DNA of 64,000 nucleotides from Devosia sp. 2618 (GCF_040546815.1 NZ_JBEPOO010000001.1:3224001-3288000), one strand, 5' to 3'; shown: positions 34,827 through 43,745, numbered from the stretch's first letter. Notes: generated from the sequence alone by a model not told the origin. Made by a program: numbers and translations.

Positions 34827-36425
34827 CTACTCGGCGACCGTCCAGTTCTCGATGCCAGCGAAAGTCTCGTAGGGGATCGAGGTGTAGTTGGTGACGCGCG
34901 GGCTCAGCGCGTATCCCTTGTTGGGGATGTAGAGCCAGACACGTACGGCCTCGTTGTTGACCTCGCGAAGCCAGGCGCCAACCGCGACACGCAATTCGCC
35001 GTCATCCACCGTCGAATTGACCGCTGCGGCCAGCTCGACATATTTCGGATCGTGCTCGAGGCGCTCCCACCACAGATCAGAACCGTACTGGCCTGGACGG
35101 AAAGTACCGCCCATCAGCACGCCATCAAATGGCGTTTCGGCGTTCTGCAGGATGGCGAGCGTCGAGTTGAAGTCAGCCGAGATCAGCTCCGCGTCGATAC
35201 CAACTGCCTGCAGGTTCTGCTGGATGATTGGAGCCGACAGTTCACGCGTCTTGTTGCCGACCGGGAAATTGATCGTGAAGGTGAACTTCTCGCCATCCTT
35301 GTCGAGCACACCGTCGCCATCGGTGTCAGCCCAGCCAGCAGCCGCCAGCAGTTCCTTGGCCTTGGCCGGATCGTAGGGATAGGCGTCGAGATCGGCCGGG
35401 TAGTATGGGCTATCCGGATGCGCGTTGGAATTGAACACAATGCCGTGGCCATAAAGCACGCTATCGACGATGCCCTGGCGGTTGATGGCGTGGATCAGAG
35501 CCTGACGGACGCGCGGATCGGCAAGCCGGCTATCGGTGTTGTCGAGCGTCAGATACTGCCCGCCGACACCAGTCTGCTCGATGATCTTGGCGCCGTTGTC
35601 CTCATAGGTGCGCAGATCGGCCTGGTTCCAGGACGACAGCTCGGCGATATCGAGTTCGCCATTGAGCAGTTCCGTCTGGGCAGTCTGAGCATTGGTGACC
35701 TTGAAAATCAGGGTCTCGATCTTGGGCGCACCGCCAAAATACTCGTCATTGCGCACGAGCGACACATACTGGTCCGACACAAATTCGGAGAACTTGTATG
35801 GCCCGGTGCCGATTGGATTGCGAAGCAGGTCGGTCGCTTCGGCCCATTGCGCAATCGGCGTACCTTCCCACACATGCTTGGCCAGCACCGGCCGATCGGC
35901 AAAGTGCGCCAAAGCCGCCGCATAAGGTGCCTTGAAGGTGAAGGTGACGGTCAGATCGTCCGGCGATGTAATGCCGCTGATCGTCTCTGCCGCACCGCTA
36001 TTGTAGGCCTCAAAGCCCTCGAGCTGCGCTGCGAATGCCGGCGTGTCGAGCGGATAGTCGCCGCTGGCGATGGACGTGTAGGTAAAGACGACGTCTGCTG
36101 CGGTGAATGGCACGCCATCGTGCCATTTGACGCCATCACGCAGCTTCAGCGTCAGCGACTTTCCGTCAGCGGAATATTCATACGACTTGGCCAGCGAGGG
36201 GACATAGCCCTGCTTTTCATCCAGCGTCACCAAGCGGCTATAGACGTTGAAGATAATCGCGCGGTCATAGTCGGTAAAATACAGCGACGGATGGAACGTG
36301 CCGTTCGGATTGCTCCAGATCGCGTAGCGCAGAACGCTGTTTTCCTGCGCAATGGCAGGCGCAGCCGCGACCCCACCCAACAGCGCCACCGTTATGGCGA
36401 GCGTGCGGATAAATTTGCTTCTCAT
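34827..36425 (-). CDS. Dipeptide-type ABC importer, periplasmic binding protein
   Basis: Family 5 extracellular solute-binding protein of 532 residues with signal peptide MRSKFIRTLAITVALL... cut near AIAQ. SLAKSYEYSADGKSLTLKLR and VKWHDGVPFTAADVVFTY are the DppA/OppA hallmarks in the first 120 residues, and NPIGTGPYKFSEF lies in the middle. The ligand class includes peptides, nickel, opines and oligosaccharides; the embedded dipeptidase favours small peptides. It is the first gene of a five-gene leftward operon. An 11-bp inverted repeat lies 115 bp upstream. Confidence 0.93.
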   Translation of the reverse strand: MRSKFIRTLAITVALLGGVAAAPAIAQENSVLRYAIWSNPNGTFHPSLYFTDYDRAIIFNVYSRLVTLDEKQGYVPSLAKSYEYSADGKSLTLKLRDGVKWHDGVPFTAADVVFTYTSIASGDYPLDTPAFAAQLEGFEAYNSGAAETISGITSPDDLTVTFTFKAPYAAALAHFADRPVLAKHVWEGTPIAQWAEATDLLRNPIGTGPYKFSEFVSDQYVSLVRNDEYFGGAPKIETLIFKVTNAQTAQTELLNGELDIAELSSWNQADLRTYEDNGAKIIEQTGVGGQYLTLDNTDSRLADPRVRQALIHAINRQGIVDSVLYGHGIVFNSNAHPDSPYYPADLDAYPYDPAKAKELLAAAGWADTDGDGVLDKDGEKFTFTINFPVGNKTRELSAPIIQQNLQAVGIDAELISADFNSTLAILQNAETPFDGVLMGGTFRPGQYGSDLWWERLEHDPKYVELAAAVNSTVDDGELRVAVGAWLREVNNEAVRVWLYIPNKGYALSPRVTNYTSIPYETFAGIENWTVAE

Positions 36426-36539
36426 TCAGACCTCAAAGTCACTAACGGGCGTCGATACCCATGCCCCACAAGGCCTCCAATTTTAAGTATACTAACCAGA
36501 TAGACAAGGTATCGATTTCGCTTGAACAAGCCCATTGAG

Positions 36540-36569
36540 AAGGATTGTTCGGCGAAGGGAACAATCCTT
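36540..36569. promoter_or_regulatory. 11-bp inverted repeat upstream of the peptide importer operon
   Basis: AAGGATTGTTC (36540-36550) and GAACAATCCTT (36559-36569) are perfectly complementary, with an 8-bp spacer. It lies 115 bp upstream of the peptide-binding-protein start, too far from any stop codon to be a terminator of a gene on either side. It is an operator or a leader hairpin. I cannot assign it to a regulator family. Confidence 0.5.
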
Positions 36570-36768
36570 AGGTCTTTGTCGCGCCAACGAAATATGAGCA
36601 GAAAATGCGCCTCCGAATGGGAGGAAGGGATCACCAACAAAGTGGGATAGATTCGATCTGACAGTTTCTCTCTCGTACGAACACCTGCCTGAACCAACCA
36701 CACTCGGCCCAGCGATCGCCCTGCCTCACCCTCACTCGCCCCCTCCACCATTTTCGCTTGACTCAAAT

Positions 36769-36782
36769 TGTAACCGGTTACA
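36769..36782. promoter_or_regulatory. LacI-family operator
   Basis: TGTAACCGGTTACA is a perfect 14-bp palindrome with the central CG step typical of LacI/GalR-family operators. It begins 6 bp after a TTGACT hexamer (36758-36763) and overlaps the spacer between -35 and -10, so a bound repressor would block RNA polymerase. The LacI gene at the end of the same operon (41443) is the likely partner. Confidence 0.7.
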
Positions 36783-36854
36783 TTCTGACGCCAGCGTGCT
36801 GCATGCCAGCGCGACGGAGCCGGAATAGGCCCGGCACATTCGGAGGAGAACAAG

Positions 36855-37874
36855 ATGAACAAGACCCTAGTTCTTGCGACTGCTGCGTTCGCACTGATGA
36901 GCAGCACTGCATTTGCTGAAACATTCAAGATCGGCCTCAGCAATGGCTGGGTTGGATCGGAGTGGCGTACGCAGATGATCGAAGAGGCGCAGGCCGCCGC
37001 TGCTGCATGGAAAGAAAAGGGCGTGGACGTCGAGCTGGTTATCCAAAGCTCGGACGTGGACGTTCAGGGCCAGATCGGCGCCGTACGCAACATGATCAAT
37101 GAAGGCGTCAACGCCATCATCATCAACCCAAACAGCCCGACCGCTTTCGATCCGATCTTCTCGCAGGCCAAGGAAGCGGGCATTCTGGTCATCGCGACCG
37201 ACGCCGAAGTCTCCTCGCCAGACGCCATCTATGTCGGCATCGACCAGACTGAATACGGCCGCAAGGGCTGCCAGTGGCTTGCTGATACGCTTGGCGACAA
37301 AGGCAATGTCGTGACCATCAATGGCGTTGCGGGCCACCCGGCCAACGAAATGCGCGCTGCTGGTTGCAACGAAGTTCTGGCCAAGTACCCAGACATCAAG
37401 ATCGTCAACGCTGCCAATGCCAACTGGGATCAGGCACAGGGTCAGCAGACCATGCAAAACCTCCTCGCCACCTATCCAGACATCAACGGCGTTTACGTGC
37501 AGGACGGCATGGCTGCCGGTGCATGGCGCGCCATTGAAGCCGCTGGCAAGACTGCCGACATTGCGGCAACCGGCGAAGTGCGCAAGGACTTCCTCGATAT
37601 CTGGTCGGCCGGCAAGTACAACTCGGCAGCTTCCGTGAACCCACCCGGCGTGATGGCTTCGGCTCTCAACGTTGCCGTGCTTGAGCTGCAGGGCAATGAG
37701 TTCAAGGACGGCATCTTTGGCGGCGTCTATGGCAATGCCGTGTTCCTTGACATTCCGTTCATCGACAACGCCAACCTCGCCGATGCGCTCAAGGCTGCCG
37801 AAGGCAAGCCCGGCCACTGGTCGGTAACGCAGGTACTGTCGGCTGACGACGCCAAGGCCCGCTTCTTCAAGTAA
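36855..37874 (+). CDS. Second ribose-type ABC importer, periplasmic binding protein
   Basis: Periplasmic sugar-binding protein of 339 residues (Peripla_BP_4 group) with signal peptide MNKTLVLATAAFALM... cut near AFAE. The mature part opens FKIGLSNGWVGSEWRTQM. NEGVNAIIINPNSPTAFDPI and DAEVSSPDAIYVGIDQTEYG are the N-lobe ligand and hinge regions. GGAGGAG precedes the ATG. It is the first gene of an operon with ATPase, two permeases, LacI regulator and Gfo/Idh/MocA dehydrogenase. The ligand is likely a sugar or inositol-like polyol, given the dehydrogenase. Confidence 0.93.
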   Translation: MNKTLVLATAAFALMSSTAFAETFKIGLSNGWVGSEWRTQMIEEAQAAAAAWKEKGVDVELVIQSSDVDVQGQIGAVRNMINEGVNAIIINPNSPTAFDPIFSQAKEAGILVIATDAEVSSPDAIYVGIDQTEYGRKGCQWLADTLGDKGNVVTINGVAGHPANEMRAAGCNEVLAKYPDIKIVNAANANWDQAQGQQTMQNLLATYPDINGVYVQDGMAAGAWRAIEAAGKTADIAATGEVRKDFLDIWSAGKYNSAASVNPPGVMASALNVAVLELQGNEFKDGIFGGVYGNAVFLDIPFIDNANLADALKAAEGKPGHWSVTQVLSADDAKARFFK

Positions 37875-37891
37875 GTCCCAGGTCTCTCTCG

Positions 37892-37919
37892 GAGGGTCTA
37901 GATTCCTCTCTGGACCCTC
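37892..37919 (+). other. Intercistronic stem-loop after the sugar-binding protein gene
   Basis: GAGGGTCTAGA (37892-37902) and TCTGGACCCTC (37909-37919) form an 11-bp stem (one G-T pair) with a 6-nt loop, 17 bp after the stop. No T-run follows. It lies between the binding-protein gene and the ATPase gene, as in the other importers of this window. Confidence 0.6.
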
Positions 37920-38035
37920 TGGATTGCGCAGTGCGGTGGTCGCAAGATCGACCGCACTGTCGCTGGGCCCTATATTGGCCCGAAGGCGCGCCTCATGGCG
38001 CCAAAGTTTTCCCTGACATCAACGCGGATCCACCC

Positions 38036-39535
38036 ATGAGCCCCGTTCTTGAAGCTCGAAACATCACCAAACGTTTCGGCGCGGTCACCGCCTTGTCCGA
38101 TGGCAGCCTGATCGTCGAAGCAGGCGAAATTCATGCGCTGCTCGGGGCCAATGGCTGCGGCAAGTCCACGCTGTCCAAGGTGATCGCCGGGACGGTGGCT
38201 GCCAATTCGGGTGTGTTACGTTTCAACGGTCAGGACATTGCACCTAAAAGCCCGCGTGACGCGGAGGCGCTGGGTATCGCCCTGTTTTATCAAGAGCTTT
38301 CGCTGGTGCCGCAGCTGACGGTGGCCGACAATATTTTCCTAGGCCATGAGCGCAAGAGCGGCGCCGGCTTTGTCGACACCAAGCAACTCCGCGCCGATAC
38401 CGATGCGTTGCTGCAGCGGTTTTCCGGCGTGGCGGGCAAGGGTTTTTCGGCCGATGCACCGGTTTCGACCCTGTCACCGGATCAGCGCCAGATCGTTGAA
38501 ATTCTTAAGGTTTTGGCGCGCAAGCCCAAGCTGATCATTTTCGATGAATCGACCGCTGCGCTGGATCGTCGCCAGGTCGACGTGTTCTTCGACATTCTCA
38601 AGGGCCTCAAGGCTGATGGCGTGTCGAGCATTTTCATCTCACATCGCATGGACGAGATTTTCGCCATCTGCGACCGGATCACCGTGATGCGCAACGGCGC
38701 GACCGTGACCACGCTGACGACCGCCGAAACCGACCGCGAGGCTGTGGTGCATGCCATGGTTGGCGAACTTGTCGTGCCCGAGCGCTTCGCCAAGACATCG
38801 GCGGTTGCGGCCGAACCGCGTCTTGTGGTCAGCAATGTCTCCAGTCGCGGGCTGGACGATGTGACCTTCAATGTCCGTCCCGGCGAAATCCTGGGCCTCG
38901 GCGGGCTGCAGGGGCAGGGCCAGTCGGCGGTGCTCCGTGGTCTGTTTGGCGCCGATCCGCTCAAAGGCGGCAGCGTCGTGCTTGATGGCAAGACGTTGAC
39001 CCTGCGCAAGCCGGCTGACGCAATCCGCGCGGGCCTTGCCTATGTGTCGGGCGACCGGGGCCGCGATGCGGCATTCCATGGCCGGTCGATCTTTGAAAAC
39101 ATCGCCGCGGCGAGCCTTGTCAAAGAGCGCCGCCGCTTGGTCTGGCCAAGCCAGCTCAAGCAGCGCTTCACCGAAGCTGCCGCTGCGCTCAATACCAAAT
39201 ATGACGGGCTCGAAGCGCCGATTGGCTCGCTGTCGGGCGGCAACCAGCAGAAGATTTTTATCTCGCGCTGGCTGGCGACCAATTCGCAGGTGCTGCTGTT
39301 TGATGATCCGACCAAGGGCATCGATCTGGCGGCCAAGGCCGATTTCTTCGCGCTGGCCCGCGGCCTCGCCGATCAGGGCGCGAGCATCATTTTCTATGCG
39401 TCGGAAGACAATGAATTGCTCAGCCTCTGCGACCGCATTCTGGTGTTCAACAGCGGCGCCATTTCGGCCGAGCTGACGGGCGACACCCTCACCGCATTCC
39501 ACCTGACCAACGCAGCTTATGGGAAAGCGGCATGA
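38036..39535 (+). CDS. Second ribose-type ABC importer, double-domain ATPase
   Basis: RbsA-type ATPase of 499 residues with two ABC domains. Domain 1 has Walker A GANGCGKST near residue 38, the variant signature LSPDQRQIVEIL and Walker B LIIFDESTAALD. Domain 2 has a degenerate Walker A (GLQGQGQS, no lysine), signature LSGGNQQKIFISRW and Walker B LLFDDPTKGID. I start it at the ATG at 38036, where family homology begins (VLEARNITKRFGAVTAL); the frame is open from 37931 but that part has no recognisable pattern. It overlaps the first permease gene by four bases. Confidence 0.92.
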   Translation: MSPVLEARNITKRFGAVTALSDGSLIVEAGEIHALLGANGCGKSTLSKVIAGTVAANSGVLRFNGQDIAPKSPRDAEALGIALFYQELSLVPQLTVADNIFLGHERKSGAGFVDTKQLRADTDALLQRFSGVAGKGFSADAPVSTLSPDQRQIVEILKVLARKPKLIIFDESTAALDRRQVDVFFDILKGLKADGVSSIFISHRMDEIFAICDRITVMRNGATVTTLTTAETDREAVVHAMVGELVVPERFAKTSAVAAEPRLVVSNVSSRGLDDVTFNVRPGEILGLGGLQGQGQSAVLRGLFGADPLKGGSVVLDGKTLTLRKPADAIRAGLAYVSGDRGRDAAFHGRSIFENIAAASLVKERRRLVWPSQLKQRFTEAAAALNTKYDGLEAPIGSLSGGNQQKIFISRWLATNSQVLLFDDPTKGIDLAAKADFFALARGLADQGASIIFYASEDNELLSLCDRILVFNSGAISAELTGDTLTAFHLTNAAYGKAA

Positions 39536-40467
39536 CACTCTTCCGCAATCGCCTCTGGCTCGTCACTCTCGCCGCCCTCATCGCGCTCTTCGTGGTGAAC
39601 TGGATTTTGCAGCCCAATCTGGTCACGCCAAATGTGTTGAAGTCCAACCTGACGGTATTCCTCCCCATCGTGCTGGTCGCGATAGGACAGACCTATGTCA
39701 TCCTTGGCGGCGATATCGACCTGTCGGTCGGGTCCATCGTGGCGCTGGTCAATGTCGTGACCGTTTCGGTGATCGCCGCCGTCGGTGGCGGCTCCACCGG
39801 CGTGTTGCTGGGCATGGGCGCGGGCATTGTCACCGGTGCACTGTGCGGCGTGGTCAATGGCCTGCTGATTTCAGGCCTGCGCTTCCAGCCCATCGTTACC
39901 ACCTTTGCCACCGGCATTATCTTTGGCGGCCTGGCACTGCTCGTCCTGCCCACGGCGGGTCTGCCGGTTCCGGCGGAATACTGGCGCACCTATGGCGGCT
40001 ATGTATTTGGCCTGCCGACAGTGTTGTGGATTTTCATCGGCAGCCTGATCGCCATTGCAATCATCAGCCGCCGCGCTTTCTTCAAGCATCTGTCGGCCGC
40101 TGGCGGGCAGCGCACTGCCGCGTTCCAGACCGGTCTCAAGGTCGGGCAGATCCGCGTCATGGCCTATGTGCTGTGCGGGTTGTTCGCCGCTGTGGCCGCG
40201 CTGTGCCTGACCGGCGAAACCGCAAGTGGCGACCCGCTGATGGGCCGCATGCTGGCGCTGTCGTCTATCTCGGCCGTGGTGCTTGGCGGAACGGCGCTTT
40301 CGGGCGGCTCGGGCAGTGCGTTCGGCTCAGTGCTGGGCGCCCTCGTGCTCGGCATGATCGGCAATGTGATCTTCTTTGCCGGCCTGCCATTTGACTATCA
40401 AACGCTCATCCAAGGCCTCATCACCCTGCTCGCACTTGCGGGTGGTGTGTTGGTTTCCCGTCGCTAA
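39532..40467 (+). CDS. Second ribose-type ABC importer, permease 1
   Basis: Permease of 311 residues of the RbsC family with 8-10 hydrophobic segments. The hallmark ILGGDIDLSVGSIVALVN is at about residues 60-77, and LGGTALSGGSGSAFGSVLGA is the C-terminal coupling loop. The ATG overlaps the ATPase stop. A second, non-identical permease follows, so the channel is probably a heterodimer, unlike the importer at 0.7-4.4 kb. Confidence 0.92.
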   Translation: MTLFRNRLWLVTLAALIALFVVNWILQPNLVTPNVLKSNLTVFLPIVLVAIGQTYVILGGDIDLSVGSIVALVNVVTVSVIAAVGGGSTGVLLGMGAGIVTGALCGVVNGLLISGLRFQPIVTTFATGIIFGGLALLVLPTAGLPVPAEYWRTYGGYVFGLPTVLWIFIGSLIAIAIISRRAFFKHLSAAGGQRTAAFQTGLKVGQIRVMAYVLCGLFAAVAALCLTGETASGDPLMGRMLALSSISAVVLGGTALSGGSGSAFGSVLGALVLGMIGNVIFFAGLPFDYQTLIQGLITLLALAGGVLVSRR

Positions 40468-40478
40468 AGGAGCTCAGC

Positions 40479-41435
40479 ATGAACCGCGCAAAACTCCTTC
40501 TGACCAATCCGCTGATCCTGGCGACCCTGTCCATCCTCGCCCTGTTGGCGATGGGCGAAGCGCTGTCGCCCGGCTTTGCCAGGGGTGACCAGATTGTCCG
40601 TCTGCTGACCGTGTCGGCCATTCTCGGCATCGTCGCGGCAGGACAGAGCCTTGTCGTGATCGGCGGCCGCGAAGGCATCGATCTGTCGGTGGGCGCCATG
40701 ATTTCGCTTGGCGCCGTGCTGGCTGGCAATGTGATGTCCGGCAGCGATGGTGGCATCCTGCCTGCCATCCTCGTGGCGGGTGGCGCCACGTTTATCGTCG
40801 GCCTCGTCAACGGGCTCGGCGTGACCTTCCTGCGCATTCCGCCACTGGTGATGACGCTGGGCATGACCGGCGTGGTGCAGGGCGGCCTGATCGTGCTGTC
40901 GCGCGGCATTCCATCCGGCAATGCGGCGCCGTCACTGATGAGCTTCGTCAATCGTCCACTCATGCTCGGCATCCCCGGTATCCTGTGGCTCTGGGCCCTA
41001 GTTGGCGTGGCGATGTGGTTCCTGCTGCGCCGCACCCAGCTCGGCTACGCGATCTACGCGATGGGCTCCAACGAGCGCGCTGCCGAACTCACCGGCCTGC
41101 CGGTTCGCCTGATCCGCACGCTGCTCTATGGCCTGTCTGGCCTGATGGCGGGCATTACCGGCGCCGTGGTGATCGGCTATACCGGCAACAGCTTTGTCTC
41201 GGTGGGCGATCAATATGTGCTGCCATCGGTGATTGCCGTGGTGATTGGCGGTATCTCGCTGGCCGGCGGTTCGGGCAACTATTTCGGCGTCATGCTGGGC
41301 GCTATTGCCCTGACGCTGCTGCAGAGCGTGCTGATCACGCTCCAGATGGAGTTCTGGGGTCGACAGCTGATCTTTGGCGGCGTCCTGCTTCTGCTGATGC
41401 TGCTCTACGGTCGCACCAAGCAGCTGCGCGTCTGA
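40479..41435 (+). CDS. Second ribose-type ABC importer, permease 2
   Basis: Permease of 318 residues of the RbsC family. It has VIGGREGIDLSVGAMISLG in the first third (with an inserted Arg-Glu relative to permease 1) and IGGISLAGGSGNYFGVMLGA near the end. It follows permease 1 by 11 bp with a GGAGCT ribosome site. It is distinct from permease 1 along most of the length, consistent with an old duplication. Confidence 0.92.
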   Translation: MNRAKLLLTNPLILATLSILALLAMGEALSPGFARGDQIVRLLTVSAILGIVAAGQSLVVIGGREGIDLSVGAMISLGAVLAGNVMSGSDGGILPAILVAGGATFIVGLVNGLGVTFLRIPPLVMTLGMTGVVQGGLIVLSRGIPSGNAAPSLMSFVNRPLMLGIPGILWLWALVGVAMWFLLRRTQLGYAIYAMGSNERAAELTGLPVRLIRTLLYGLSGLMAGITGAVVIGYTGNSFVSVGDQYVLPSVIAVVIGGISLAGGSGNYFGVMLGAIALTLLQSVLITLQMEFWGRQLIFGGVLLLLMLLYGRTKQLRV

Positions 41436-41442
41436 TCCAGCC

Positions 41443-42447
41443 ATGACAACAATTCGTAAGGTTGCAGAGATCGCCGGCGTCTCGATCGCCACGGTCTCGC
41501 GAACACTCGCGCATCCAGACCGGGTGCGGAAGGAAACGCGGGACCTAGTGCTGGAGGCCGTTCGAGCGGTTGGCTTCGTGCCAAACCAGCAGGCGGTGTC
41601 GTTCCGCCAGCGCTCCACCAAGAACGTGGTGCTGCTGGTGCGCGACATCACCAACCCGTTCTATCTCGAGATCTATCGTGGCATCGAAGAGCTGGCCTTC
41701 GCCAATGGCTATCGCGTGCTGATGGGCGACGCGCGCGGCGATGACACCCGCGTGCTGCGCTATGTCGATATGGTGCGCAATCGCCAGGCCGATGGGCTGA
41801 TCCTGATGATGGGCTGGCTGCCGGCCGCTTTGACCGACGCCAATATGCCCACGACCGTCGTCGCGCTGGAAATTCTGGCCGATTACGATTTCCCCTCCGT
41901 CTCGGTCGACAACCGCAAGGGCGCGCGGATTGCCGTCGAGCATCTGCTGTCGCTCGGGCATCGCCGCATCGCCTATATCGGCGGCCCGTCGCGCCTGATG
42001 ATGTCGACGGACCGCTATCAGGGCTATGTCGACGCGCTCGCCGCCGCAGGGATCGCCCCCGAAGCCGACCTCATCCTTGAGGGCGATTTCCACCTTGCCT
42101 CGGGCCGCGCCGCGGTCCGCCAGCTGCATGACCGGCACGTCGACTACACCGCCATATTCTGCACCAACGACGAAATGGCAGTCGGCGCGGTCAATGAACT
42201 GCGGGCCCTCGGCCTGCACGTGCCGACCGATGTTTCCGTCATCGGCTTCGACGATGTCGATTTCGCCCTGTCATCGGATCCACCGCTCACCTCGGTGCGC
42301 CAGCCCCGGCTCGAAGTGGGTCGCCGCGCCATGCAGATGATGGTCGATCTGCTGGCGGGCAAAGAACTTTCCAGTCGCCTCCACGAGGCCGACGTGGAGC
42401 TCGTCGTGCGGTCCAGTACCGCCCCCGTCAATACCAAGAAAGCATAG
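41443..42447 (+). CDS. LacI-family repressor of the sugar importer operon
   Basis: LacI/GalR-type repressor of 334 residues. It has the helix-turn-helix and hinge TIRKVAEIAGVSIATVSRTL at residues 2-21 and a periplasmic-binding-protein-like effector domain with the LacI markers IGGPSRLMMSTDRYQGYVDA and VIGFDDVDFALSSDPPLT. It starts 7 bp after permease 2 and lies inside the operon. It probably binds the TGTAACCGGTTACA palindrome at 36769 and is released by the imported sugar or its first product. Confidence 0.93.
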   Translation: MTTIRKVAEIAGVSIATVSRTLAHPDRVRKETRDLVLEAVRAVGFVPNQQAVSFRQRSTKNVVLLVRDITNPFYLEIYRGIEELAFANGYRVLMGDARGDDTRVLRYVDMVRNRQADGLILMMGWLPAALTDANMPTTVVALEILADYDFPSVSVDNRKGARIAVEHLLSLGHRRIAYIGGPSRLMMSTDRYQGYVDALAAAGIAPEADLILEGDFHLASGRAAVRQLHDRHVDYTAIFCTNDEMAVGAVNELRALGLHVPTDVSVIGFDDVDFALSSDPPLTSVRQPRLEVGRRAMQMMVDLLAGKELSSRLHEADVELVVRSSTAPVNTKKA

Positions 42448-42451
42448 TAGA

Positions 42452-43705
42452 ATGAGCAATACGTTCCCCCGCAAAACCCTCCGCATCGGCTTTGTCGGTT
42501 CGGGCTTTATCGCCCATTTCCACCTCAAATCTCTGCTCGGCGTGCGCAATGTCGAAGTAACCGGCGTCTATTCGCCCACCCCCGCCAAGCGCCAGGCCTT
42601 CGCCGATGAAGTGGGCAATCTCAACCTGGGCGATTGCACGGCCTATGACAGCCTTGACGCCCTGCTGGCCGCCGATGACCTCGATGCCATCTGGCTGCTA
42701 TCGCCAAACCACACCCGCCTCGACACCATGCGCGCCATTGCCGCCGCCGTGCGCGAAGGCCGCTCCAAGATTTTTGCCATAGCCTGCGAAAAGCCGCTGG
42801 CCCGCACCCTGCGCGAAGCGCGCGAAATGCTGAGCCTAGTCGAAGACGCCAAGCTCAATCACGGCTATCTCGAAAACCAGGTGTTCTCGACCGCCGTCAC
42901 GCGCGGCAAGGACATCATCTGGCGCCGCGCTGCCCCCTCCACCGGCCGCCCCTACATCGCCCGCGCGGCGGAAGAACATACCGGCCCGCACGAGCCATGG
43001 TTCTGGCAGGGCCACCAGCAGGGCGGCGGCGTCTTGCTCGACATGATGTGTCACTCCGTCGAAGTCGGTCGTTACCTGCTGACCGCGCCCGGTGCACCGC
43101 GTGACAGCCTCAAGTTCAAGAGCGCCACCGGCTCGGTGGCGACGCTCAAATGGGCCCGCAAGAACTACGCGCAGGATTTGAGCGCCCGCATGGGCAAGGA
43201 TGTCGACTACACCAAGCGCCCGTCCGAAGATTTCGCGCGCGGCATGCTGACCTTTGAAGATGCCGAAGGCAACGAAGTCGTGGTCGAAGCTACCACCTCA
43301 TGGGCCTATGTCGGCCCAGGCCTGCGCATCGAGCTCGAAGTGCTCGGCCCTGAATACGCGATGGAATTCTCCTCGCTGTCGACGGGCCTCAAGGTCTTCA
43401 TGTCGCGCGCCGTTACCGGCGATGTCGGCGAGGACCTTGTCGAAAAGCAGAACGCCGAGCAGGGACTGATGCCGGTTCTCGAAGATGAAGCGGGCGTCTA
43501 CGGCTATACCGACGAAAACCGCCACATGGTCGAAGCCTTCCGCAAAGGCGAAGCGCCGCTCGAAACCTTCCACGATGGCGTCGCTGTCGTGGAATTCCTG
43601 ATGGCCCTCTACAAATCCGCCGAAGAAGGCCGCACCATCCACATCGCCGACGAAGACCTCAACGACTACGTGCCGGCTGTGGCCCGCACGGCGACCCCGG
43701 CGTAG
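42452..43705 (+). CDS. Gfo/Idh/MocA family sugar dehydrogenase
   Basis: NAD(P)-dependent oxidoreductase of 417 residues. The Rossmann loop is RIGFVGSGFIAHFHLKSLLG at residues 11-30, and the catalytic lysine motif is ACEKPLARTLREA at about residue 110. The C-terminal substrate domain includes LLDMMCHSVEVGRYLLTAPG, where the histidine is the expected proton donor. The family oxidises sugars, inositols and their derivatives. It is the last gene of the importer operon and probably performs the first step on the imported compound. It is followed by a stem-loop. Confidence 0.92.
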   Translation: MSNTFPRKTLRIGFVGSGFIAHFHLKSLLGVRNVEVTGVYSPTPAKRQAFADEVGNLNLGDCTAYDSLDALLAADDLDAIWLLSPNHTRLDTMRAIAAAVREGRSKIFAIACEKPLARTLREAREMLSLVEDAKLNHGYLENQVFSTAVTRGKDIIWRRAAPSTGRPYIARAAEEHTGPHEPWFWQGHQQGGGVLLDMMCHSVEVGRYLLTAPGAPRDSLKFKSATGSVATLKWARKNYAQDLSARMGKDVDYTKRPSEDFARGMLTFEDAEGNEVVVEATTSWAYVGPGLRIELEVLGPEYAMEFSSLSTGLKVFMSRAVTGDVGEDLVEKQNAEQGLMPVLEDEAGVYGYTDENRHMVEAFRKGEAPLETFHDGVAVVEFLMALYKSAEEGRTIHIADEDLNDYVPAVARTATPA

Positions 43706-43712
43706 CAAGCAT

Positions 43713-43745
43713 CCCAGCCAGCCGATGGATTATCTACTGGCTGGG
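43713..43745 (+). terminator. Stem-loop after the Gfo/Idh/MocA gene
   Basis: CCCAGCCAG (43713-43721) and CTGGCTGGG (43737-43745) form a perfect 9-bp stem with a 15-nt loop, 7 bp after the operon's last stop. There is no T-run, but the operon end and the long non-coding stretch that follows fit a terminator. Confidence 0.55.

Larger units (their letters stand above)
36426..36854. promoter_or_regulatory. Divergent control region between two importer operons
   Basis: This 429-bp non-coding space separates the leftward peptide operon from the rightward sugar operon. It contains an 11-bp inverted repeat (36540-36569) nearer the peptide operon and a LacI-type operator (36769-36782) in the sugar promoter. 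A frame opposite the sugar operon crosses the region, but its peptide looks random. A TTGACT at 36758-36763 is the likely -35 of the sugar promoter. Confidence 0.6.

Noticed and set aside
36422-36943. 173-codon minus-strand frame across the divergent control region
   Set aside because: It spans the LacI operator and the start of the sugar-binding protein gene, lacks a ribosome site and reads like random sequence.
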